Part shown: one piece after another, positions 10,119-19,317 of the stretch
Layout: the number at the start of each line of letters is the position of its first letter
Position numbering within the stretch: the stretch's first letter is position 1
The notes under the pieces: generated by a model
Database searches by the model: none
Seen by the model: only the letters and a program-made list of their open reading frames with translations
What the model was told of the DNA's origin: nothing
Assembly (NCBI RefSeq): GCF_029894335.1
Contig: NZ_JARXZC010000032.1
Span: 1-64,000, forward strand
DNA: 64,000 nt
Source: Kitasatospora sp. MAP5-34
GTDB lineage: Bacteria; Actinomycetota; Actinomycetes; Streptomycetales; Streptomycetaceae
Direction: 5' to 3'
Made by a program: the position numbers and the translations under genes

Positions 10119-11464
10119 CGGCACAGTCCCAGTCTCCTTCCCAGGTCGGACCGCATCGCCTCGGCGGGGTCCAGGCGGGCGCGGGTGGCGCGCCATTCGG
10201 TCAGTGGGCCGTACATCACGTCGAAGGCCGGGCGGCCGAGCCGGGCGTCCTTGGCGAGGTAGATCCGGCCGCCGGCCTCCGCCACCCGGCGGTCCAGCCG
10301 GTCGAGCAGCTCCGCAGTGGCCCGGCCGGCCGAGGGCAGGTCCACCGCGAGCGACCAGCCGGGCAGCGGGAACGACAGTGGACCGCCGCCGGCCGGTCCG
10401 AAGCGCTTGAGCGTCCCGAGGAAGGGCGCGGCGCCGCTCCGCCGCAGGGCTTCGAGCACCTGGACCACGACCTGCCGGGCCTCCAGCGGCACCACGAACT
10501 GGTACTGCAGGAAGCCGCGCGGGCCGAGCGCGCGGTTCCACTCGTGCAGCGCGTCGAGCCGGTGGAAGAACTCGGGCAGGCCCTGGACGGCGTGCCGCTC
10601 CCGGGGGGCCTTGCGGTACCAGAGGCCGTTGAAGGCGCGGGCGGTCAGCGGGGTGAAGACGCCCAGCGGCAGGTGCGGGGCGCGCGGCGCGCGTGGAGGG
10701 TCGTACCGGAGGCCGTCCGGCTCGGCGGTGGGATCCGGGGCCGGGAGGTGGTCGCCGAGGTCGGCGATGCCGCGCCCGAGCGACCGGCCGGTGGCGGTGG
10801 TGTCGACCCACGCGACCGCGTAGCGGCTGGTCGCGGTCTCGAGCATCGCCATCAGCGCGTCGAGGTCCGGCGCGCGGTACGAGCCGACCCGCAGCAGCGC
10901 GCTGCGGATCCGGATCAGCCGGAGGGTGGCGGCGAGGATCACCCCGGTCAGGCCCATGCCGCCGACGGTGGCCCGGAAGGCCGGACCGTCCGTCTCCGGG
11001 GTGATGGTACGCAACTCGCCGTCCCCGCCGAGCAGTTCGATGCTCTCCAGCCAGCGGGAGAGCGAGCCGTCGGTGCGGTGGTTCTTGCCGTGCACGTCGG
11101 CCGCGACGGCGCCGCCGACCGTCAGGTGACGGGTGCCCGGCAGAACGGGCAGCAGCAGGCCCTGCGGGACGAGCGCGGCGAGCAACTCGGCGAAGGTGGT
11201 CGAGCCGGCGGCGCGTACGGTCGCGGCGGCGGCGTCCAGCTCGACGTACGGGCCGGTCGCCGGGGCCAGCACCAGGCCGCCCGCGTTCTGCGCGGCGTCG
11301 CCGTAGCTGCGGCCCGCACCACGGGCGAGCACACCGCGTTCGGGCCGGCCGGCCAGCAGGTCGCGCAGGGCGGCGGGCTCCAGCGGCCCGACCACCCGGG
11401 ACCGGCTGCCGGTGGTACGGCCCCAGCCCTGGAGCAGCCGGCCCGGCCCTGCGGGGGCGGTCAT
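10115..11464 (-). CDS. dprE1: FAD-binding oxidoreductase, DprE1-like (decaprenylphosphoryl-ribose oxidase)
   Basis: Predicted flavoenzyme of the vanillyl-alcohol oxidase fold that oxidises the 2'-hydroxyl of decaprenylphosphoryl-ribose. The 449-residue protein shows the FAD-binding run GVLARGAGRSYGDAAQNAGG and the PLPGTRHLTVGGAVAADVHGKN-type segment (LPGTRHLTVGGAVAAD, then VHGKNH). The H-G-K-N segment is typical of DprE1; the benzothiazinone-target cysteine region was not resolved by eye. Start and stop overlap both neighbours by 4 nt. In mycobacteria the product is the arabinose donor for cell-wall arabinan; in streptomycetes the acceptor is less clear. Confidence 0.82.
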   Translation of the reverse strand: MTAPAGPGRLLQGWGRTTGSRSRVVGPLEPAALRDLLAGRPERGVLARGAGRSYGDAAQNAGGLVLAPATGPYVELDAAAATVRAAGSTTFAELLAALVPQGLLLPVLPGTRHLTVGGAVAADVHGKNHRTDGSLSRWLESIELLGGDGELRTITPETDGPAFRATVGGMGLTGVILAATLRLIRIRSALLRVGSYRAPDLDALMAMLETATSRYAVAWVDTTATGRSLGRGIADLGDHLPAPDPTAEPDGLRYDPPRAPRAPHLPLGVFTPLTARAFNGLWYRKAPRERHAVQGLPEFFHRLDALHEWNRALGPRGFLQYQFVVPLEARQVVVQVLEALRRSGAAPFLGTLKRFGPAGGGPLSFPLPGWSLAVDLPSAGRATAELLDRLDRRVAEAGGRIYLAKDARLGRPAFDVMYGPLTEWRATRARLDPAEAMRSDLGRRLGLCR

Positions 11465-12495
11465 CCGCGCATCCCGGCGATGAAGAGCAGCAGCCAGACG
11501 AACTCGCAGCCCAGCATCGGCCCGTCCCGGGTGATCAGGTCCTCCACCCGGGTCAGGGTGGCCCGCCCGGTCAGCCAGTCGAACCGGAACAGGGCCGCCG
11601 CCAGCGGGATCGCGGTGACGAGGTGGCAGTCCACAGCCCATGGTGACCCGTTGAGCAGTGCCCAGCTCAGGTACGCCGCGATCATCGCCACGCTCACGAA
11701 GCGCTGCGCGAGCCGCAGGCCCCCGGGCGTGTACCGGCGCAGACAGGGGCGGTGCCCCGCCGCCGTCGTACCGAGGCCGGCCAGTTCGGTGTACCGCTTG
11801 GAGATCGCCACCAGCAGCGCGCCCAGACTGCACACCAGCACGAACCAGCCCGACGGCGGCACCTGGGCGGCCGCCGCGCCGCCGAGCGCCCGTAGGACGA
11901 ACCCGGAGGCCACCAGGGCGAGTTCGAGCACGGGTATGTGCTTCAGGGCGAAGGAGTAGAGGAACGAGAGGGCCAGATAGGCGGTGACGGTGGCCGTCAG
12001 CCCGGCGCTGCCGATCGCCAGTCCGCCCGCCACGGCCAGCAGTACGCAGGCCGCCGCGACGCCGAGCGCGTGGCCCGCGCCGAGCTGGCCGGACGCCACC
12101 GGGCGGGTCCGCTTGCGCGGGTGGCTCCGGTCCCGCTCGGCGTCCACGACGTCGTTGACGAAGTACACCGCGCAGGACGCCAGCGTGAACACCCCGAACG
12201 CGACCAGCGCGTACGCCATCCCGTCCGCCCGCCCACGGGTGGCCCCGGCCACCGGGGCCGCGAACACCAGCAGGTTCTTCGGCCACTGGCGCGGTCGCGA
12301 GGTGCGCAGCACCGCGACCGGCCAGCCGAACCGGAGCGGCCGCGCGGCGGCGGGGGCAGCGGTGGCCGGGGTGACCAGCTCCGGGGTGGCGAGGTCGGGT
12401 ACGCCGAGCTTCGGGCCGGCGATGTTCGGGGTGGCGAGGTCGGGTGCGGGCAGCGTCGGGGACCGCCGGCCGGGCGGGCGGGTGCCGCGGTTCAT
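11461..12495 (-). CDS. UbiA-family prenyltransferase, probable decaprenyl-phosphate phosphoribosyltransferase
   Basis: Polytopic membrane enzyme expected to transfer phosphoribose from PRPP to decaprenyl phosphate (Rv3806c type). The UbiA aspartate motif is FVNDVVDAERDRSHP, and the second polar loop includes KRYTELAG. About nine membrane spans are visible after residue 55. The first about 55 residues are an unusual low-complexity leader with repeated PDLATP-like units (PAPDLATPNIAGPKLGVPDL), probably a lineage-specific expansion. The gene sits between the glycosidase and DprE1-like genes with 4-nt overlaps on both sides. Confidence 0.82.
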   Translation of the reverse strand: MNRGTRPPGRRSPTLPAPDLATPNIAGPKLGVPDLATPELVTPATAAPAAARPLRFGWPVAVLRTSRPRQWPKNLLVFAAPVAGATRGRADGMAYALVAFGVFTLASCAVYFVNDVVDAERDRSHPRKRTRPVASGQLGAGHALGVAAACVLLAVAGGLAIGSAGLTATVTAYLALSFLYSFALKHIPVLELALVASGFVLRALGGAAAAQVPPSGWFVLVCSLGALLVAISKRYTELAGLGTTAAGHRPCLRRYTPGGLRLAQRFVSVAMIAAYLSWALLNGSPWAVDCHLVTAIPLAAALFRFDWLTGRATLTRVEDLITRDGPMLGCEFVWLLLFIAGMRG

Positions 12496-13766
12496 CGGGC
12501 GTACACCGCGGTGAAGTCGCGGCTGGTCGGCTCGAAGTAGCGGTCGGCGGGCCGCTCCTGGTCGGGCAGCAGCTTCAGCGCTGTCGGGCTGAGCGGGTCG
12601 GGCCCGGCCTGGTAGTAGTTGAAGGACATCCAGGCGGGGTTGATGTCCAGCTGCATCGCCTCCACGCAGCCGGCCTGTTGCAGCAGGTCCGCCAGGGTGC
12701 GGACGGAGAGCGCGGGCCCGTAGACGTAGATCATCCGTCCCGAGCTCGTCACGCCGATCCCCGAGCGCCAGACGAAGTACTTGCCGCCGAGGGTGAGGCC
12801 CCAGCCGTTCTCGATGTCGCTGTCGACACCGTCCGGGACGGCGGCGTGGTCGACGATGACGCGGAGGTTCTGGCGCACACCGACGACGTCCGGGGTCATC
12901 GTGACCCCGCTGTCCCAGGTGCCGACCGTCGCGTGCCCGTCCTTGTAGAAGACCAGCGAGGCGGCGCCGGGGCTCAACGTGCCGTGCGTGACGCCGTTGA
13001 GATAGAACCCGCCGTGCGCCTCCCGGACCTTGAACCCGCCGTTGAAGCTCGCCAGCAGGCCGTTCCGTGCCTCGGGCGGGATGGACGGCGGCACGCCCCA
13101 GTTGTCCGGTCCGGGATCGTCCGTACCGGGGTGGAGCTGGAAGCGCAGCAGCCGGGAGTCCATCGACACCACCCCGGCCAGGTAGGAGGTGTGTTCCGCA
13201 TCCGGGCGGATCAGGGCGGTCTGGATGGCGGGGGTGCCGCGCACGCTGCCGAGCACCTTCCAGGTGCCCTCGCCGGGCAGCGGTGCCCCGGCGGGGGAGG
13301 TCAGCGGGGGCGGGTAGAACGCGGCGATCGTCGGGTGGGGGTCCGGCTTCGAGGGGTCCGGCTTCGACGGGTCGGCCTTCGCCGGGCTCGACGGCTTGGC
13401 GGCGGCGGAGGGCAGCCCGATGGCGAAGTTCGGGGTGCCCCCGATCTTCGGTGGGTTCAGCTTGTACTGGGCGGTCTCCAGCATGGTCACCACCTGGCCC
13501 AGGTGGTGGTCGCGCCCCCACTCGGCGAGCCGGGCGGCCACGCTGTCGTTCCCGGGCGCGGCCAGTGCCCCGCCGACCGACCAGGCGAGCCAGCCGAGGC
13601 AGACCGCGAACAGCACCAGGACGGCCTTGACGGACCGCCTGGCCAGCAGGTTCCGGATCAGCCGTCGTAGCCGGCCGACCGGGCGTCCGGCGGGCTCCGG
13701 GAGCTCGGCCTCGGCATCCTGCCCGGCCTCTTCGCCGGCTTCCTCGGGTTTCGTCGAAGGTCCCAC
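12492..13766 (-). CDS. membrane-anchored phosphodiester glycosidase family protein (NAGPA/DUF2233)
   Basis: Proteins of this domain family cleave or process sugar phosphodiesters outside the cell. After a charged cytoplasmic segment comes a signal anchor (VKAVLVLFAVCLGWLAWSVG). A Lys/Pro/Asp-rich linker (DPSKPDPSKPDP) leads to the domain, with SFNGGFKVREAHGGFYLNG, FYKDGHATVGTW and the terminal MQLDINPAWMSFNYY motif. It is the first gene of the operon. The GTG at 13766 (VGPSTKPEE) is chosen because GGAGGGAGAG precedes it, giving 424 residues. The frame is open to 13967 and nearby GTGs are possible. An extracellular role on a decaprenyl-linked pentose product is inferred from context. Confidence 0.78.
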   Translation of the reverse strand: MGPSTKPEEAGEEAGQDAEAELPEPAGRPVGRLRRLIRNLLARRSVKAVLVLFAVCLGWLAWSVGGALAAPGNDSVAARLAEWGRDHHLGQVVTMLETAQYKLNPPKIGGTPNFAIGLPSAAAKPSSPAKADPSKPDPSKPDPHPTIAAFYPPPLTSPAGAPLPGEGTWKVLGSVRGTPAIQTALIRPDAEHTSYLAGVVSMDSRLLRFQLHPGTDDPGPDNWGVPPSIPPEARNGLLASFNGGFKVREAHGGFYLNGVTHGTLSPGAASLVFYKDGHATVGTWDSGVTMTPDVVGVRQNLRVIVDHAAVPDGVDSDIENGWGLTLGGKYFVWRSGIGVTSSGRMIYVYGPALSVRTLADLLQQAGCVEAMQLDINPAWMSFNYYQAGPDPLSPTALKLLPDQERPADRYFEPTSRDFTAVYAR

Positions 13767-14328
13767 GCCACTCTCTCCCTCCCGCCGCACCCAGATGCGA
13801 GCGAGGTGCCTGCGGGTTTCGGAAGTCCGAGCACCGCAGGCAAACAGGACCGCCAACGGCTGCGGCCCGGCGGCCCGGGAGAGCCCGGCCGCCCAGGTGC
13901 ACCCGCTGTGGCGGCCCGCGAACTGTCTGGCCCGCTCAGGCTCACCCGGATCCGCCCGACCGGCCACGCCGGACGGGCCGGTCGGCGGCTGGGCGGCGCC
14001 CGGTGAATCGGGCTGCAGATATCGCCAAACAGCTTGCGGGAGACGAAAGTTGACGATATGTCAGTTGTTCGTCGCGAGGTGGCTCCGGCGGTCCGATCCC
14101 GTCGCTCTCCGCTACTCCGTCGGGGCGACCGCCCGGTGCGGCTCCCGTCCGGATGGTCCGCTCCGCCCCCGGGCCGGATCCCTCCGCTGTGTGCAGTGCG
14201 TGATTGCGAACCATTCAGGGGCTGGTCGCCACAGAATCGCGCGGGCATGGTTTCAGTATGAGGTGAGCGCCGGAATATATGGAACCGTATTTTCCGGGGC
14301 CGGATCAGCGCTTGGGAGGGGAATGCAT
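13767..14328. other. 562-bp divergent intergenic region, left edge of the biosynthetic cluster
   Basis: No convincing gene lies here between the divergent glycosidase and papB genes. It contains TGACGATATGTCA (14050-14062), a short perfect inverted repeat (TGAC/GTCA arms), followed by an A/T-richer stretch up to the papB ribosome binding site. This is the natural place for both promoters and for an operator of the cluster. Confidence 0.45.
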
Positions 14329-14637
14329 ATGCCCGGAAGTGCGGTACCTGCCGGTGATTTGACCATAGAGATACTCCGAGAGAGGCTCGATCGCATCGAC
14401 GAGAGGTTTCTTGAAGAACTGCGGGCGCGTATCGAAATCTGCATCGAGATCGCTCACTTCAAGCGGGAGAACAGCGTTCCCATGATGCAGCCGCACCGGA
14501 TCAACCTCGTGCACGAGCGTGCCGAGAAGTTCGGAGCGGAACACGGACTCAGTCAGGAATTTCTGCACGAGCTCTACGATCTCGTCATCGCGGAAACCTG
14601 CAGGGTCGAAGACCTGGTGATCGGAGCCGCGGCATGA
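14329..14637 (+). CDS. papB: chorismate mutase-like protein, 4-amino-4-deoxychorismate mutase
   Basis: AroQ-type small helical mutase. In this gene context it should convert 4-amino-4-deoxychorismate to 4-amino-4-deoxyprephenate. The 102-residue protein has the AroQ pattern: IEILRERLDRIDERFLEELR, R-x-I-x-I-x-x-x-I-A-x-x-K (RIEICIEIAHFKRE) and the following HRINLVHERA helix. Two ATGs are in frame; the one at 14329 has GGAGG nine nt upstream, while that at 14323 is too close. The last four bases overlap papA (ATGA). Function follows from the adjacent papA and papC, since a mutase alone could act on chorismate. Confidence 0.88.
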   Translation: MPGSAVPAGDLTIEILRERLDRIDERFLEELRARIEICIEIAHFKRENSVPMMQPHRINLVHERAEKFGAEHGLSQEFLHELYDLVIAETCRVEDLVIGAAA

Positions 14638-16682
14638 GAACTCTTCTGATCGACAACTACGACTCCTTCACCTACAACCTGTACCAGCTGCTCGGCGAGG
14701 TGAACGGCGAGCCGCCGGTCGTCGTCCGGAACGGGACCGACTGGTCGGATCTCAAGCTGGACGAGTTCGACGCGATCGTCATCTCGCCCGGGCCCGGCCG
14801 CCCCGAGCGGGAGAAGGACTTCGGTGTCAGCGCCCGGGTGATCATGGAGAGCGGGCTGCCGCTGCTCGGTGTCTGCCTCGGCCACCAGGGGATCTCCCAC
14901 CTCTTCGGCGGCACCGTCGGGCACGCCCCCGAGCCGATGCACGGCCGGGTCTCGGCGGTGCACCACACCGGCGCGGACATCTTCGCCGGGCTGCCCACGC
15001 CGTTCGACGTGGTCCGTTACCACTCGCTGATCGCCACCGAGCTGCCCGACGTGCTGGAGCCGATCGCCTGGACCGAGGACGGCATCCTGATGGGTGTCCG
15101 CCACAAGACCCGGCCGATCTGGGGCGTGCAGTTCCACCCGGAGTCGATCAGCAGCGAGTACGGCCGCGAACTCCTGGCGAACTTCCGGGACCTGGCGCTC
15201 GCGCACTCCGCACCCGGTTACGAGGTGCACGTGCGGGAGATTCCCGTCATGCCCGACACCGAGGTCGCCTACCAGGAGATATTCGCCGGGAACGACCACG
15301 GCTTCTGGCTGGACAGCGGTAACGTGATCGAGGGCCTGTCCCGCTTCTCCTTCCTCGGCGACGGCAGCGGTCCGCTCGCCGAGTACGTCACCTACCGGAC
15401 CGCGGACGGCGCGGTCGGTGTCCGCTACTCCGACGGTACCGAGGAGTTCGTGGCGCAGGGCTTCTTCGAATACCTCGAGGGGCAGCTGAAGACCCGCTCC
15501 ATTCCCGTTCCGGCGGGCCTGCCGTTCGATTTCAACCTCGGATACGTGGGATATCTCGGCTACGAGCTGAAGGCCGAGTCCGGCGGCGAGACGGTGCACA
15601 AGTCCGAGACGCCCGACGCGGCCCTGCTCTTCGCGGACCGGATGCTGGCCGTGGACCACGCGAAGGGGGTCAGCTACCTGCTGGCGCTCTCGCAGGGCGG
15701 GGACACGGCGGCCGCCCGGTCCTGGCTGAACGAGACCGAGGCCCGGCTGCGCGCGCTGCCGGCCCGGGCGGACGCCGACGCGGTGACCGCCGGTTTCTCC
15801 GGCGTCGGGATGACCGACCAGGCCGCGCAGGGGCTCGCCGAGCTACGGCACGGCAAGGGCGCCTACCTCGACCGGGTCGTGGAGAGCATGCGGGAGATCC
15901 GCGACGGTGAGACGTACGAGGTCTGCCTGACCAACACCGTCACGCTCGACGCCAAGATCGACCCGCTGCGCACCTACACCCACCTGCGCCGGATCAGCCC
16001 GGTGCCGTACGGCGCGCTGTTGGACTTCCCCGGGGTCGCGGTGCTCAGCGCGTCGCCCGAGCGGTTCCTCACCATCGGCACCGACCGGGTCGTCGAGTCG
16101 AAGCCGATCAAGGGCACCAGGCCGCGCGGCGCGACGCCCGCCGAGGACGAGGCCCTTCGGCTGGACCTGTTCAGCCAGGAGAAGGACCGCGCCGAGAACC
16201 TGATGATCGTGGACCTGATCCGCAACGACCTCAACGTGGTGTGCGAGGTCGGCTCGGTGCACGTGCCGAAGCTGTTCCACGTGGAGACCTACGCGCCGGT
16301 GCACCAGTTGGTGTCCACCGTCCGGGGGACCCTGCGCCGGGGCAAGTCGTCGGTCTCCGCCGTCCGGGCGGCCTTCCCGGGTGGCTCGATGACCGGTGCG
16401 CCGAAGCTGCGCACGATGGAGATCATCGACCGGCTGGAGGAGGGGCCGCGCGGCGTCTACTCCGGTTCGATCGGCTGGTTCGCACTGAGCGGCGCGGCGG
16501 ACCTGAGCATCGTCATCCGCACGCTGGTCGCGACCGAGGACCGGGTCAGCTTCGGGGTGGGCGGCGCGATCATCGCCCTGTCCGACCCCGAGGAGGAGTT
16601 CGAGGAGACGGTCGTGAAGTCCCGCGCCATGATCAGCGCCGTGCTGGCGACCGCTCTGGAGCCGGTAGGTGGTGTGAAGTGA
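14634..16682 (+). CDS. papA: 4-amino-4-deoxychorismate synthase, fused glutamine amidotransferase and chorismate-aminating domains
   Basis: Converts chorismate and glutamine to 4-amino-4-deoxychorismate. Residues 1-190 form the class I amidotransferase with nucleophile C81 (LLGVCLGHQGISHLFGG) and H168/E170 (VQFHPES). Residues about 210-682 are the chorismate-binding domain, with EVCLTNTVTLDAKI, SASPERFL, SKPIKGTRPRG, DLIRNDLNVVCEVGSV and the closing GSMTGAPKLRTMEIID. The length of 682 and fused order are those of PapA/PabAB enzymes of chloramphenicol- and pristinamycin-type clusters. It overlaps both papB and papC by 4 nt, so the three enzymes are translationally coupled. Confidence 0.95.
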   Translation: MRTLLIDNYDSFTYNLYQLLGEVNGEPPVVVRNGTDWSDLKLDEFDAIVISPGPGRPEREKDFGVSARVIMESGLPLLGVCLGHQGISHLFGGTVGHAPEPMHGRVSAVHHTGADIFAGLPTPFDVVRYHSLIATELPDVLEPIAWTEDGILMGVRHKTRPIWGVQFHPESISSEYGRELLANFRDLALAHSAPGYEVHVREIPVMPDTEVAYQEIFAGNDHGFWLDSGNVIEGLSRFSFLGDGSGPLAEYVTYRTADGAVGVRYSDGTEEFVAQGFFEYLEGQLKTRSIPVPAGLPFDFNLGYVGYLGYELKAESGGETVHKSETPDAALLFADRMLAVDHAKGVSYLLALSQGGDTAAARSWLNETEARLRALPARADADAVTAGFSGVGMTDQAAQGLAELRHGKGAYLDRVVESMREIRDGETYEVCLTNTVTLDAKIDPLRTYTHLRRISPVPYGALLDFPGVAVLSASPERFLTIGTDRVVESKPIKGTRPRGATPAEDEALRLDLFSQEKDRAENLMIVDLIRNDLNVVCEVGSVHVPKLFHVETYAPVHQLVSTVRGTLRRGKSSVSAVRAAFPGGSMTGAPKLRTMEIIDRLEEGPRGVYSGSIGWFALSGAADLSIVIRTLVATEDRVSFGVGGAIIALSDPEEEFEETVVKSRAMISAVLATALEPVGGVK

Positions 16683-17548
16683 TCAGGAGGGCCGTGGTGG
16701 TCGGCGGTTCGGGAGCGGTGGGCGGGCTCTTCGTGAGCTGCCTGGCGAATTCGGACGTCGAGCTCCTGGTCGTCGACGGCAGGCCGCCCGAGGACGGGCG
16801 CCTGCGGTACGAGCAGGGCGACATCACGGACTTCGGCCCGGAGCTGGCCGAGGATCTGGCCGCCGCCGACCTGGTGGTGCTGGCCGTGCCCGAGCCGGTC
16901 GCGGTGGCTGCGGTGAAGGGCCTGGCCGCCGTGCTGCGCCCGGACGCGCTGCTGGTGGACACCCTGTCCGTCAAGCAGCGGATCGTGGAGAGCATCCTCG
17001 CGGACGCACCCGGGGTCGAGGCGCTGAGCCTGAACCCGATGTTCGCGCCCTCGCTGGGCTTCGAGGGGCGTCCGGTCGCCGCCGTCGTCGTGCACGACGG
17101 GCCTGCGGCGCGGACCCTGCTCGACCTGATCCGGCTCTGGGGCGGCAAGGTCGTCCCGGTCACCTCGCAGGAGCACGACCGGCTGGCCGGCGCGACCCAG
17201 GCGCTCACCCACGCCACGCTGCTCTCCTTCGGGCTGGCGCTGAGTCAGTTCGGCATCAGCACAACCGAGTTGAGGCAGATCGCGCCGCCGCCGCACAACG
17301 TGCTGCTGGCGATGCTCGCCCGGGTGGCCGCCGGTACGCCGGAGGTCTACTGGGACGTCCAGGCGGCCAACCCCGAGGCCCTGGCGGCCCGGCAGGCCCT
17401 GGCGGACGGTGTGCGGCGGTTCGCCGACCTGCTCGCCACGGGCACCGAGGAGGACTTCGCCGCCATGCTCCACGAGGTGCGCGACGCCTTCGGCCCGGAA
17501 CTCGAGCACTACCGGGACACCTGTGCCCGGCTCTTCGAGTCGGCCTGA
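16679..17548 (+). CDS. papC: 4-amino-4-deoxyprephenate dehydrogenase (prephenate dehydrogenase family)
   Basis: Oxidative decarboxylation of 4-amino-4-deoxyprephenate to 4-aminophenylpyruvate. The 289-residue protein starts with a Rossmann motif (AVVVGGSGAVGGLF), then VVLAVPEPVAV, DTLSVKQ, and the prephenate dehydrogenase segments SLNPMFAPSLGFEGRP and TQALTHATLLSFGLAL. The GTG at 16679 overlaps the papA stop (GTGA). Coupling to papA and papB defines the substrate better than the sequence itself. The product needs an aminotransferase to become 4-aminophenylalanine, and the candidate lies at 25150-26232. Confidence 0.92.
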   Translation: MIRRAVVVGGSGAVGGLFVSCLANSDVELLVVDGRPPEDGRLRYEQGDITDFGPELAEDLAAADLVVLAVPEPVAVAAVKGLAAVLRPDALLVDTLSVKQRIVESILADAPGVEALSLNPMFAPSLGFEGRPVAAVVVHDGPAARTLLDLIRLWGGKVVPVTSQEHDRLAGATQALTHATLLSFGLALSQFGISTTELRQIAPPPHNVLLAMLARVAAGTPEVYWDVQAANPEALAARQALADGVRRFADLLATGTEEDFAAMLHEVRDAFGPELEHYRDTCARLFESA

Positions 17549-17608
17549 GTCCCACCCATGCCTGAAGCCCCACCCACACCCTGTAAGCCATCACTGAAAG
17601 GTTCAGCC

Positions 17609-19279
17609 ATGTCGGACTTCGCCCCAACCGTCCTGTCGCCGGAGCAGCGTGCGGCGCTGGCCGCCGACCCGACCGTGGGTGGTGGCAACCTGCTGAGCTC
17701 CGCCATCGCCGCCAACCCGCACCCCGAGCTGCCGTTCGTCCACAGCTACCGCCCGATGGTCAACACCGACGGCGTCGAGCAGCACGACTTCAGCCTGAAC
17801 CAGCTCGACCAGCTGGCCCAGAGCTGGTCCGCCTGGTACCTGGCGAAGGGTGTCGAGCCGCGCGACCGGGTCGCCGTCTGGTTCGAGGACTCGATCGCGT
17901 ACTCGGTGCACTTCTACGCCCTCGCGCAGATCGGCGCCATCGCGGTGCTGATCAACAGCAACGCCACCCGGACCATCGCCACCTCGCTGATCGAGCAGAC
18001 CACCCCGGTCGGCCTGTACGCCGACCAGGCGCGGATCGACGAGCTGGGCGACGGCCTCGCCGGGCTGACCGGCCTGGCCTGGACGCAGTCCCTGGAGGAG
18101 CTGCCGGCGCCGCCCGCCGCCGAGCTGCCCGACGGCTCGCGCTTTAGGCACGTGGACGCCGACCCGGTGGTGATCCTGCACTCCTCGGGCACCACCGGCC
18201 GGCCGAAGCCGACCATCCACACCCACCGCTCGATCGTGGCCGGCCCGCAGTTCCGGCTGGTGGACCACACCGAGACGGCCGGCGCCATGATGATGACGGC
18301 GCTGCCGCAGTCGCACCTGGGCTGCGTCGCGTACACGGTGTACGCCGTGCTGGCCGGCACCCCGCTGGTCGCGCTCCGCGACCGTACGGGAGCCGAACTG
18401 GCTGCCGACGTACAGAAGTTCAAGCCGACCTCGGTGATGTCCTTCGCGCACGGCTACGCCGAGCTGCACGCGCTCGACCTCCCGGACGGCGCGCTGGACT
18501 CGGTCGCGGTCTGGACCTCGATCGGCGACGCCGTGCACCAGGCGCACATCACCAGCGTGCTGTCCCGGCGCAGCCCCGGCCTGAAGCCGTCCGCGTTCTT
18601 CGACCGGCTCGGCACCACCGAGCTGGGCTGGGGCGTGCTGCTGAAGATCCGTACCCTGGAGACCGAGCGCAACGACCGCTGCGCGGGCAAGCCGGTGGGC
18701 GTCGCCGAGGTCGTCATCCTGCGCAAGGACGGGTCGGTGGCCGGTGACGGCGAGATCGGCTTCCTGGGTGCCAAGGGCCCGGCCATCACCCCCGGTTACT
18801 GGGCCGACCACGACACCACCTACCGCTACACGCTCTCCGGCTACTGGCTGACGGGCGACATGGCATACCGCGACGCGCACGGTGACCACTTCCTGGTGGA
18901 CCGCGCCGTCGACGCCATCGAGACCGCCCACGGCACCGGCTACTCGGTGTTCATGGAAGAGGTCCTGCTCAACGACGTGGCCGACGTGACGGACGCCGCC
19001 GTGGTGGCCGGCCGTCGGGACGGCGAGCAGGTCGCGGTCGCCGTGGTCACCACCGGCGCGGCGGTGGCCGAGCCCGCGAAGCTGCTCGCCCGGGCCAACG
19101 AGGCGCTTCTGGCGGCCGGGCACCCGGAGCTCGCGTTGTTGGAGATAGCCCAGGCCGAGGCGGACTTCCCGGTGGGCGTGACCGGAAAGGTGCTCAAGCG
19201 TCAACTCCGCGAGAAGTACCGCACGTTGGAGACCTACGGTCGCGACGACGCCGGTAAGATCCTCGCCGCCGCGTTCTGA
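17609..19279 (+). CDS. ANL-superfamily AMP-dependent ligase of the cluster
   Basis: Adenylate-forming enzyme of 556 residues. The P-loop/A3 motif is LHSSGTTGRPKPTIHTH (190-206), followed by the A5 region FDRLGTTELGWG, A7/A8 (GYWLTGDMAYRDAHGDHFLV DR split by one residue) and an intact A10 lysine in GVTGKVLKRQLRE (about K527). It could activate a carboxylic acid as acyl-AMP or acyl-CoA. Members of the same superfamily (CreM, AvaA6) act as ATP-dependent diazotases with nitrous acid, which is attractive because the cluster also encodes a nitrite-forming pair. Closest function cannot be read by eye. ATG at 17609 has GAAAGG upstream. It follows papC in the same operon. Confidence 0.85.
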   Translation: MSDFAPTVLSPEQRAALAADPTVGGGNLLSSAIAANPHPELPFVHSYRPMVNTDGVEQHDFSLNQLDQLAQSWSAWYLAKGVEPRDRVAVWFEDSIAYSVHFYALAQIGAIAVLINSNATRTIATSLIEQTTPVGLYADQARIDELGDGLAGLTGLAWTQSLEELPAPPAAELPDGSRFRHVDADPVVILHSSGTTGRPKPTIHTHRSIVAGPQFRLVDHTETAGAMMMTALPQSHLGCVAYTVYAVLAGTPLVALRDRTGAELAADVQKFKPTSVMSFAHGYAELHALDLPDGALDSVAVWTSIGDAVHQAHITSVLSRRSPGLKPSAFFDRLGTTELGWGVLLKIRTLETERNDRCAGKPVGVAEVVILRKDGSVAGDGEIGFLGAKGPAITPGYWADHDTTYRYTLSGYWLTGDMAYRDAHGDHFLVDRAVDAIETAHGTGYSVFMEEVLLNDVADVTDAAVVAGRRDGEQVAVAVVTTGAAVAEPAKLLARANEALLAAGHPELALLEIAQAEADFPVGVTGKVLKRQLREKYRTLETYGRDDAGKILAAAF

Positions 19280-19317
19280 GGCGGCACACTCCGAAGCCCC
19301 CTGGAGGGACTCCCGTC

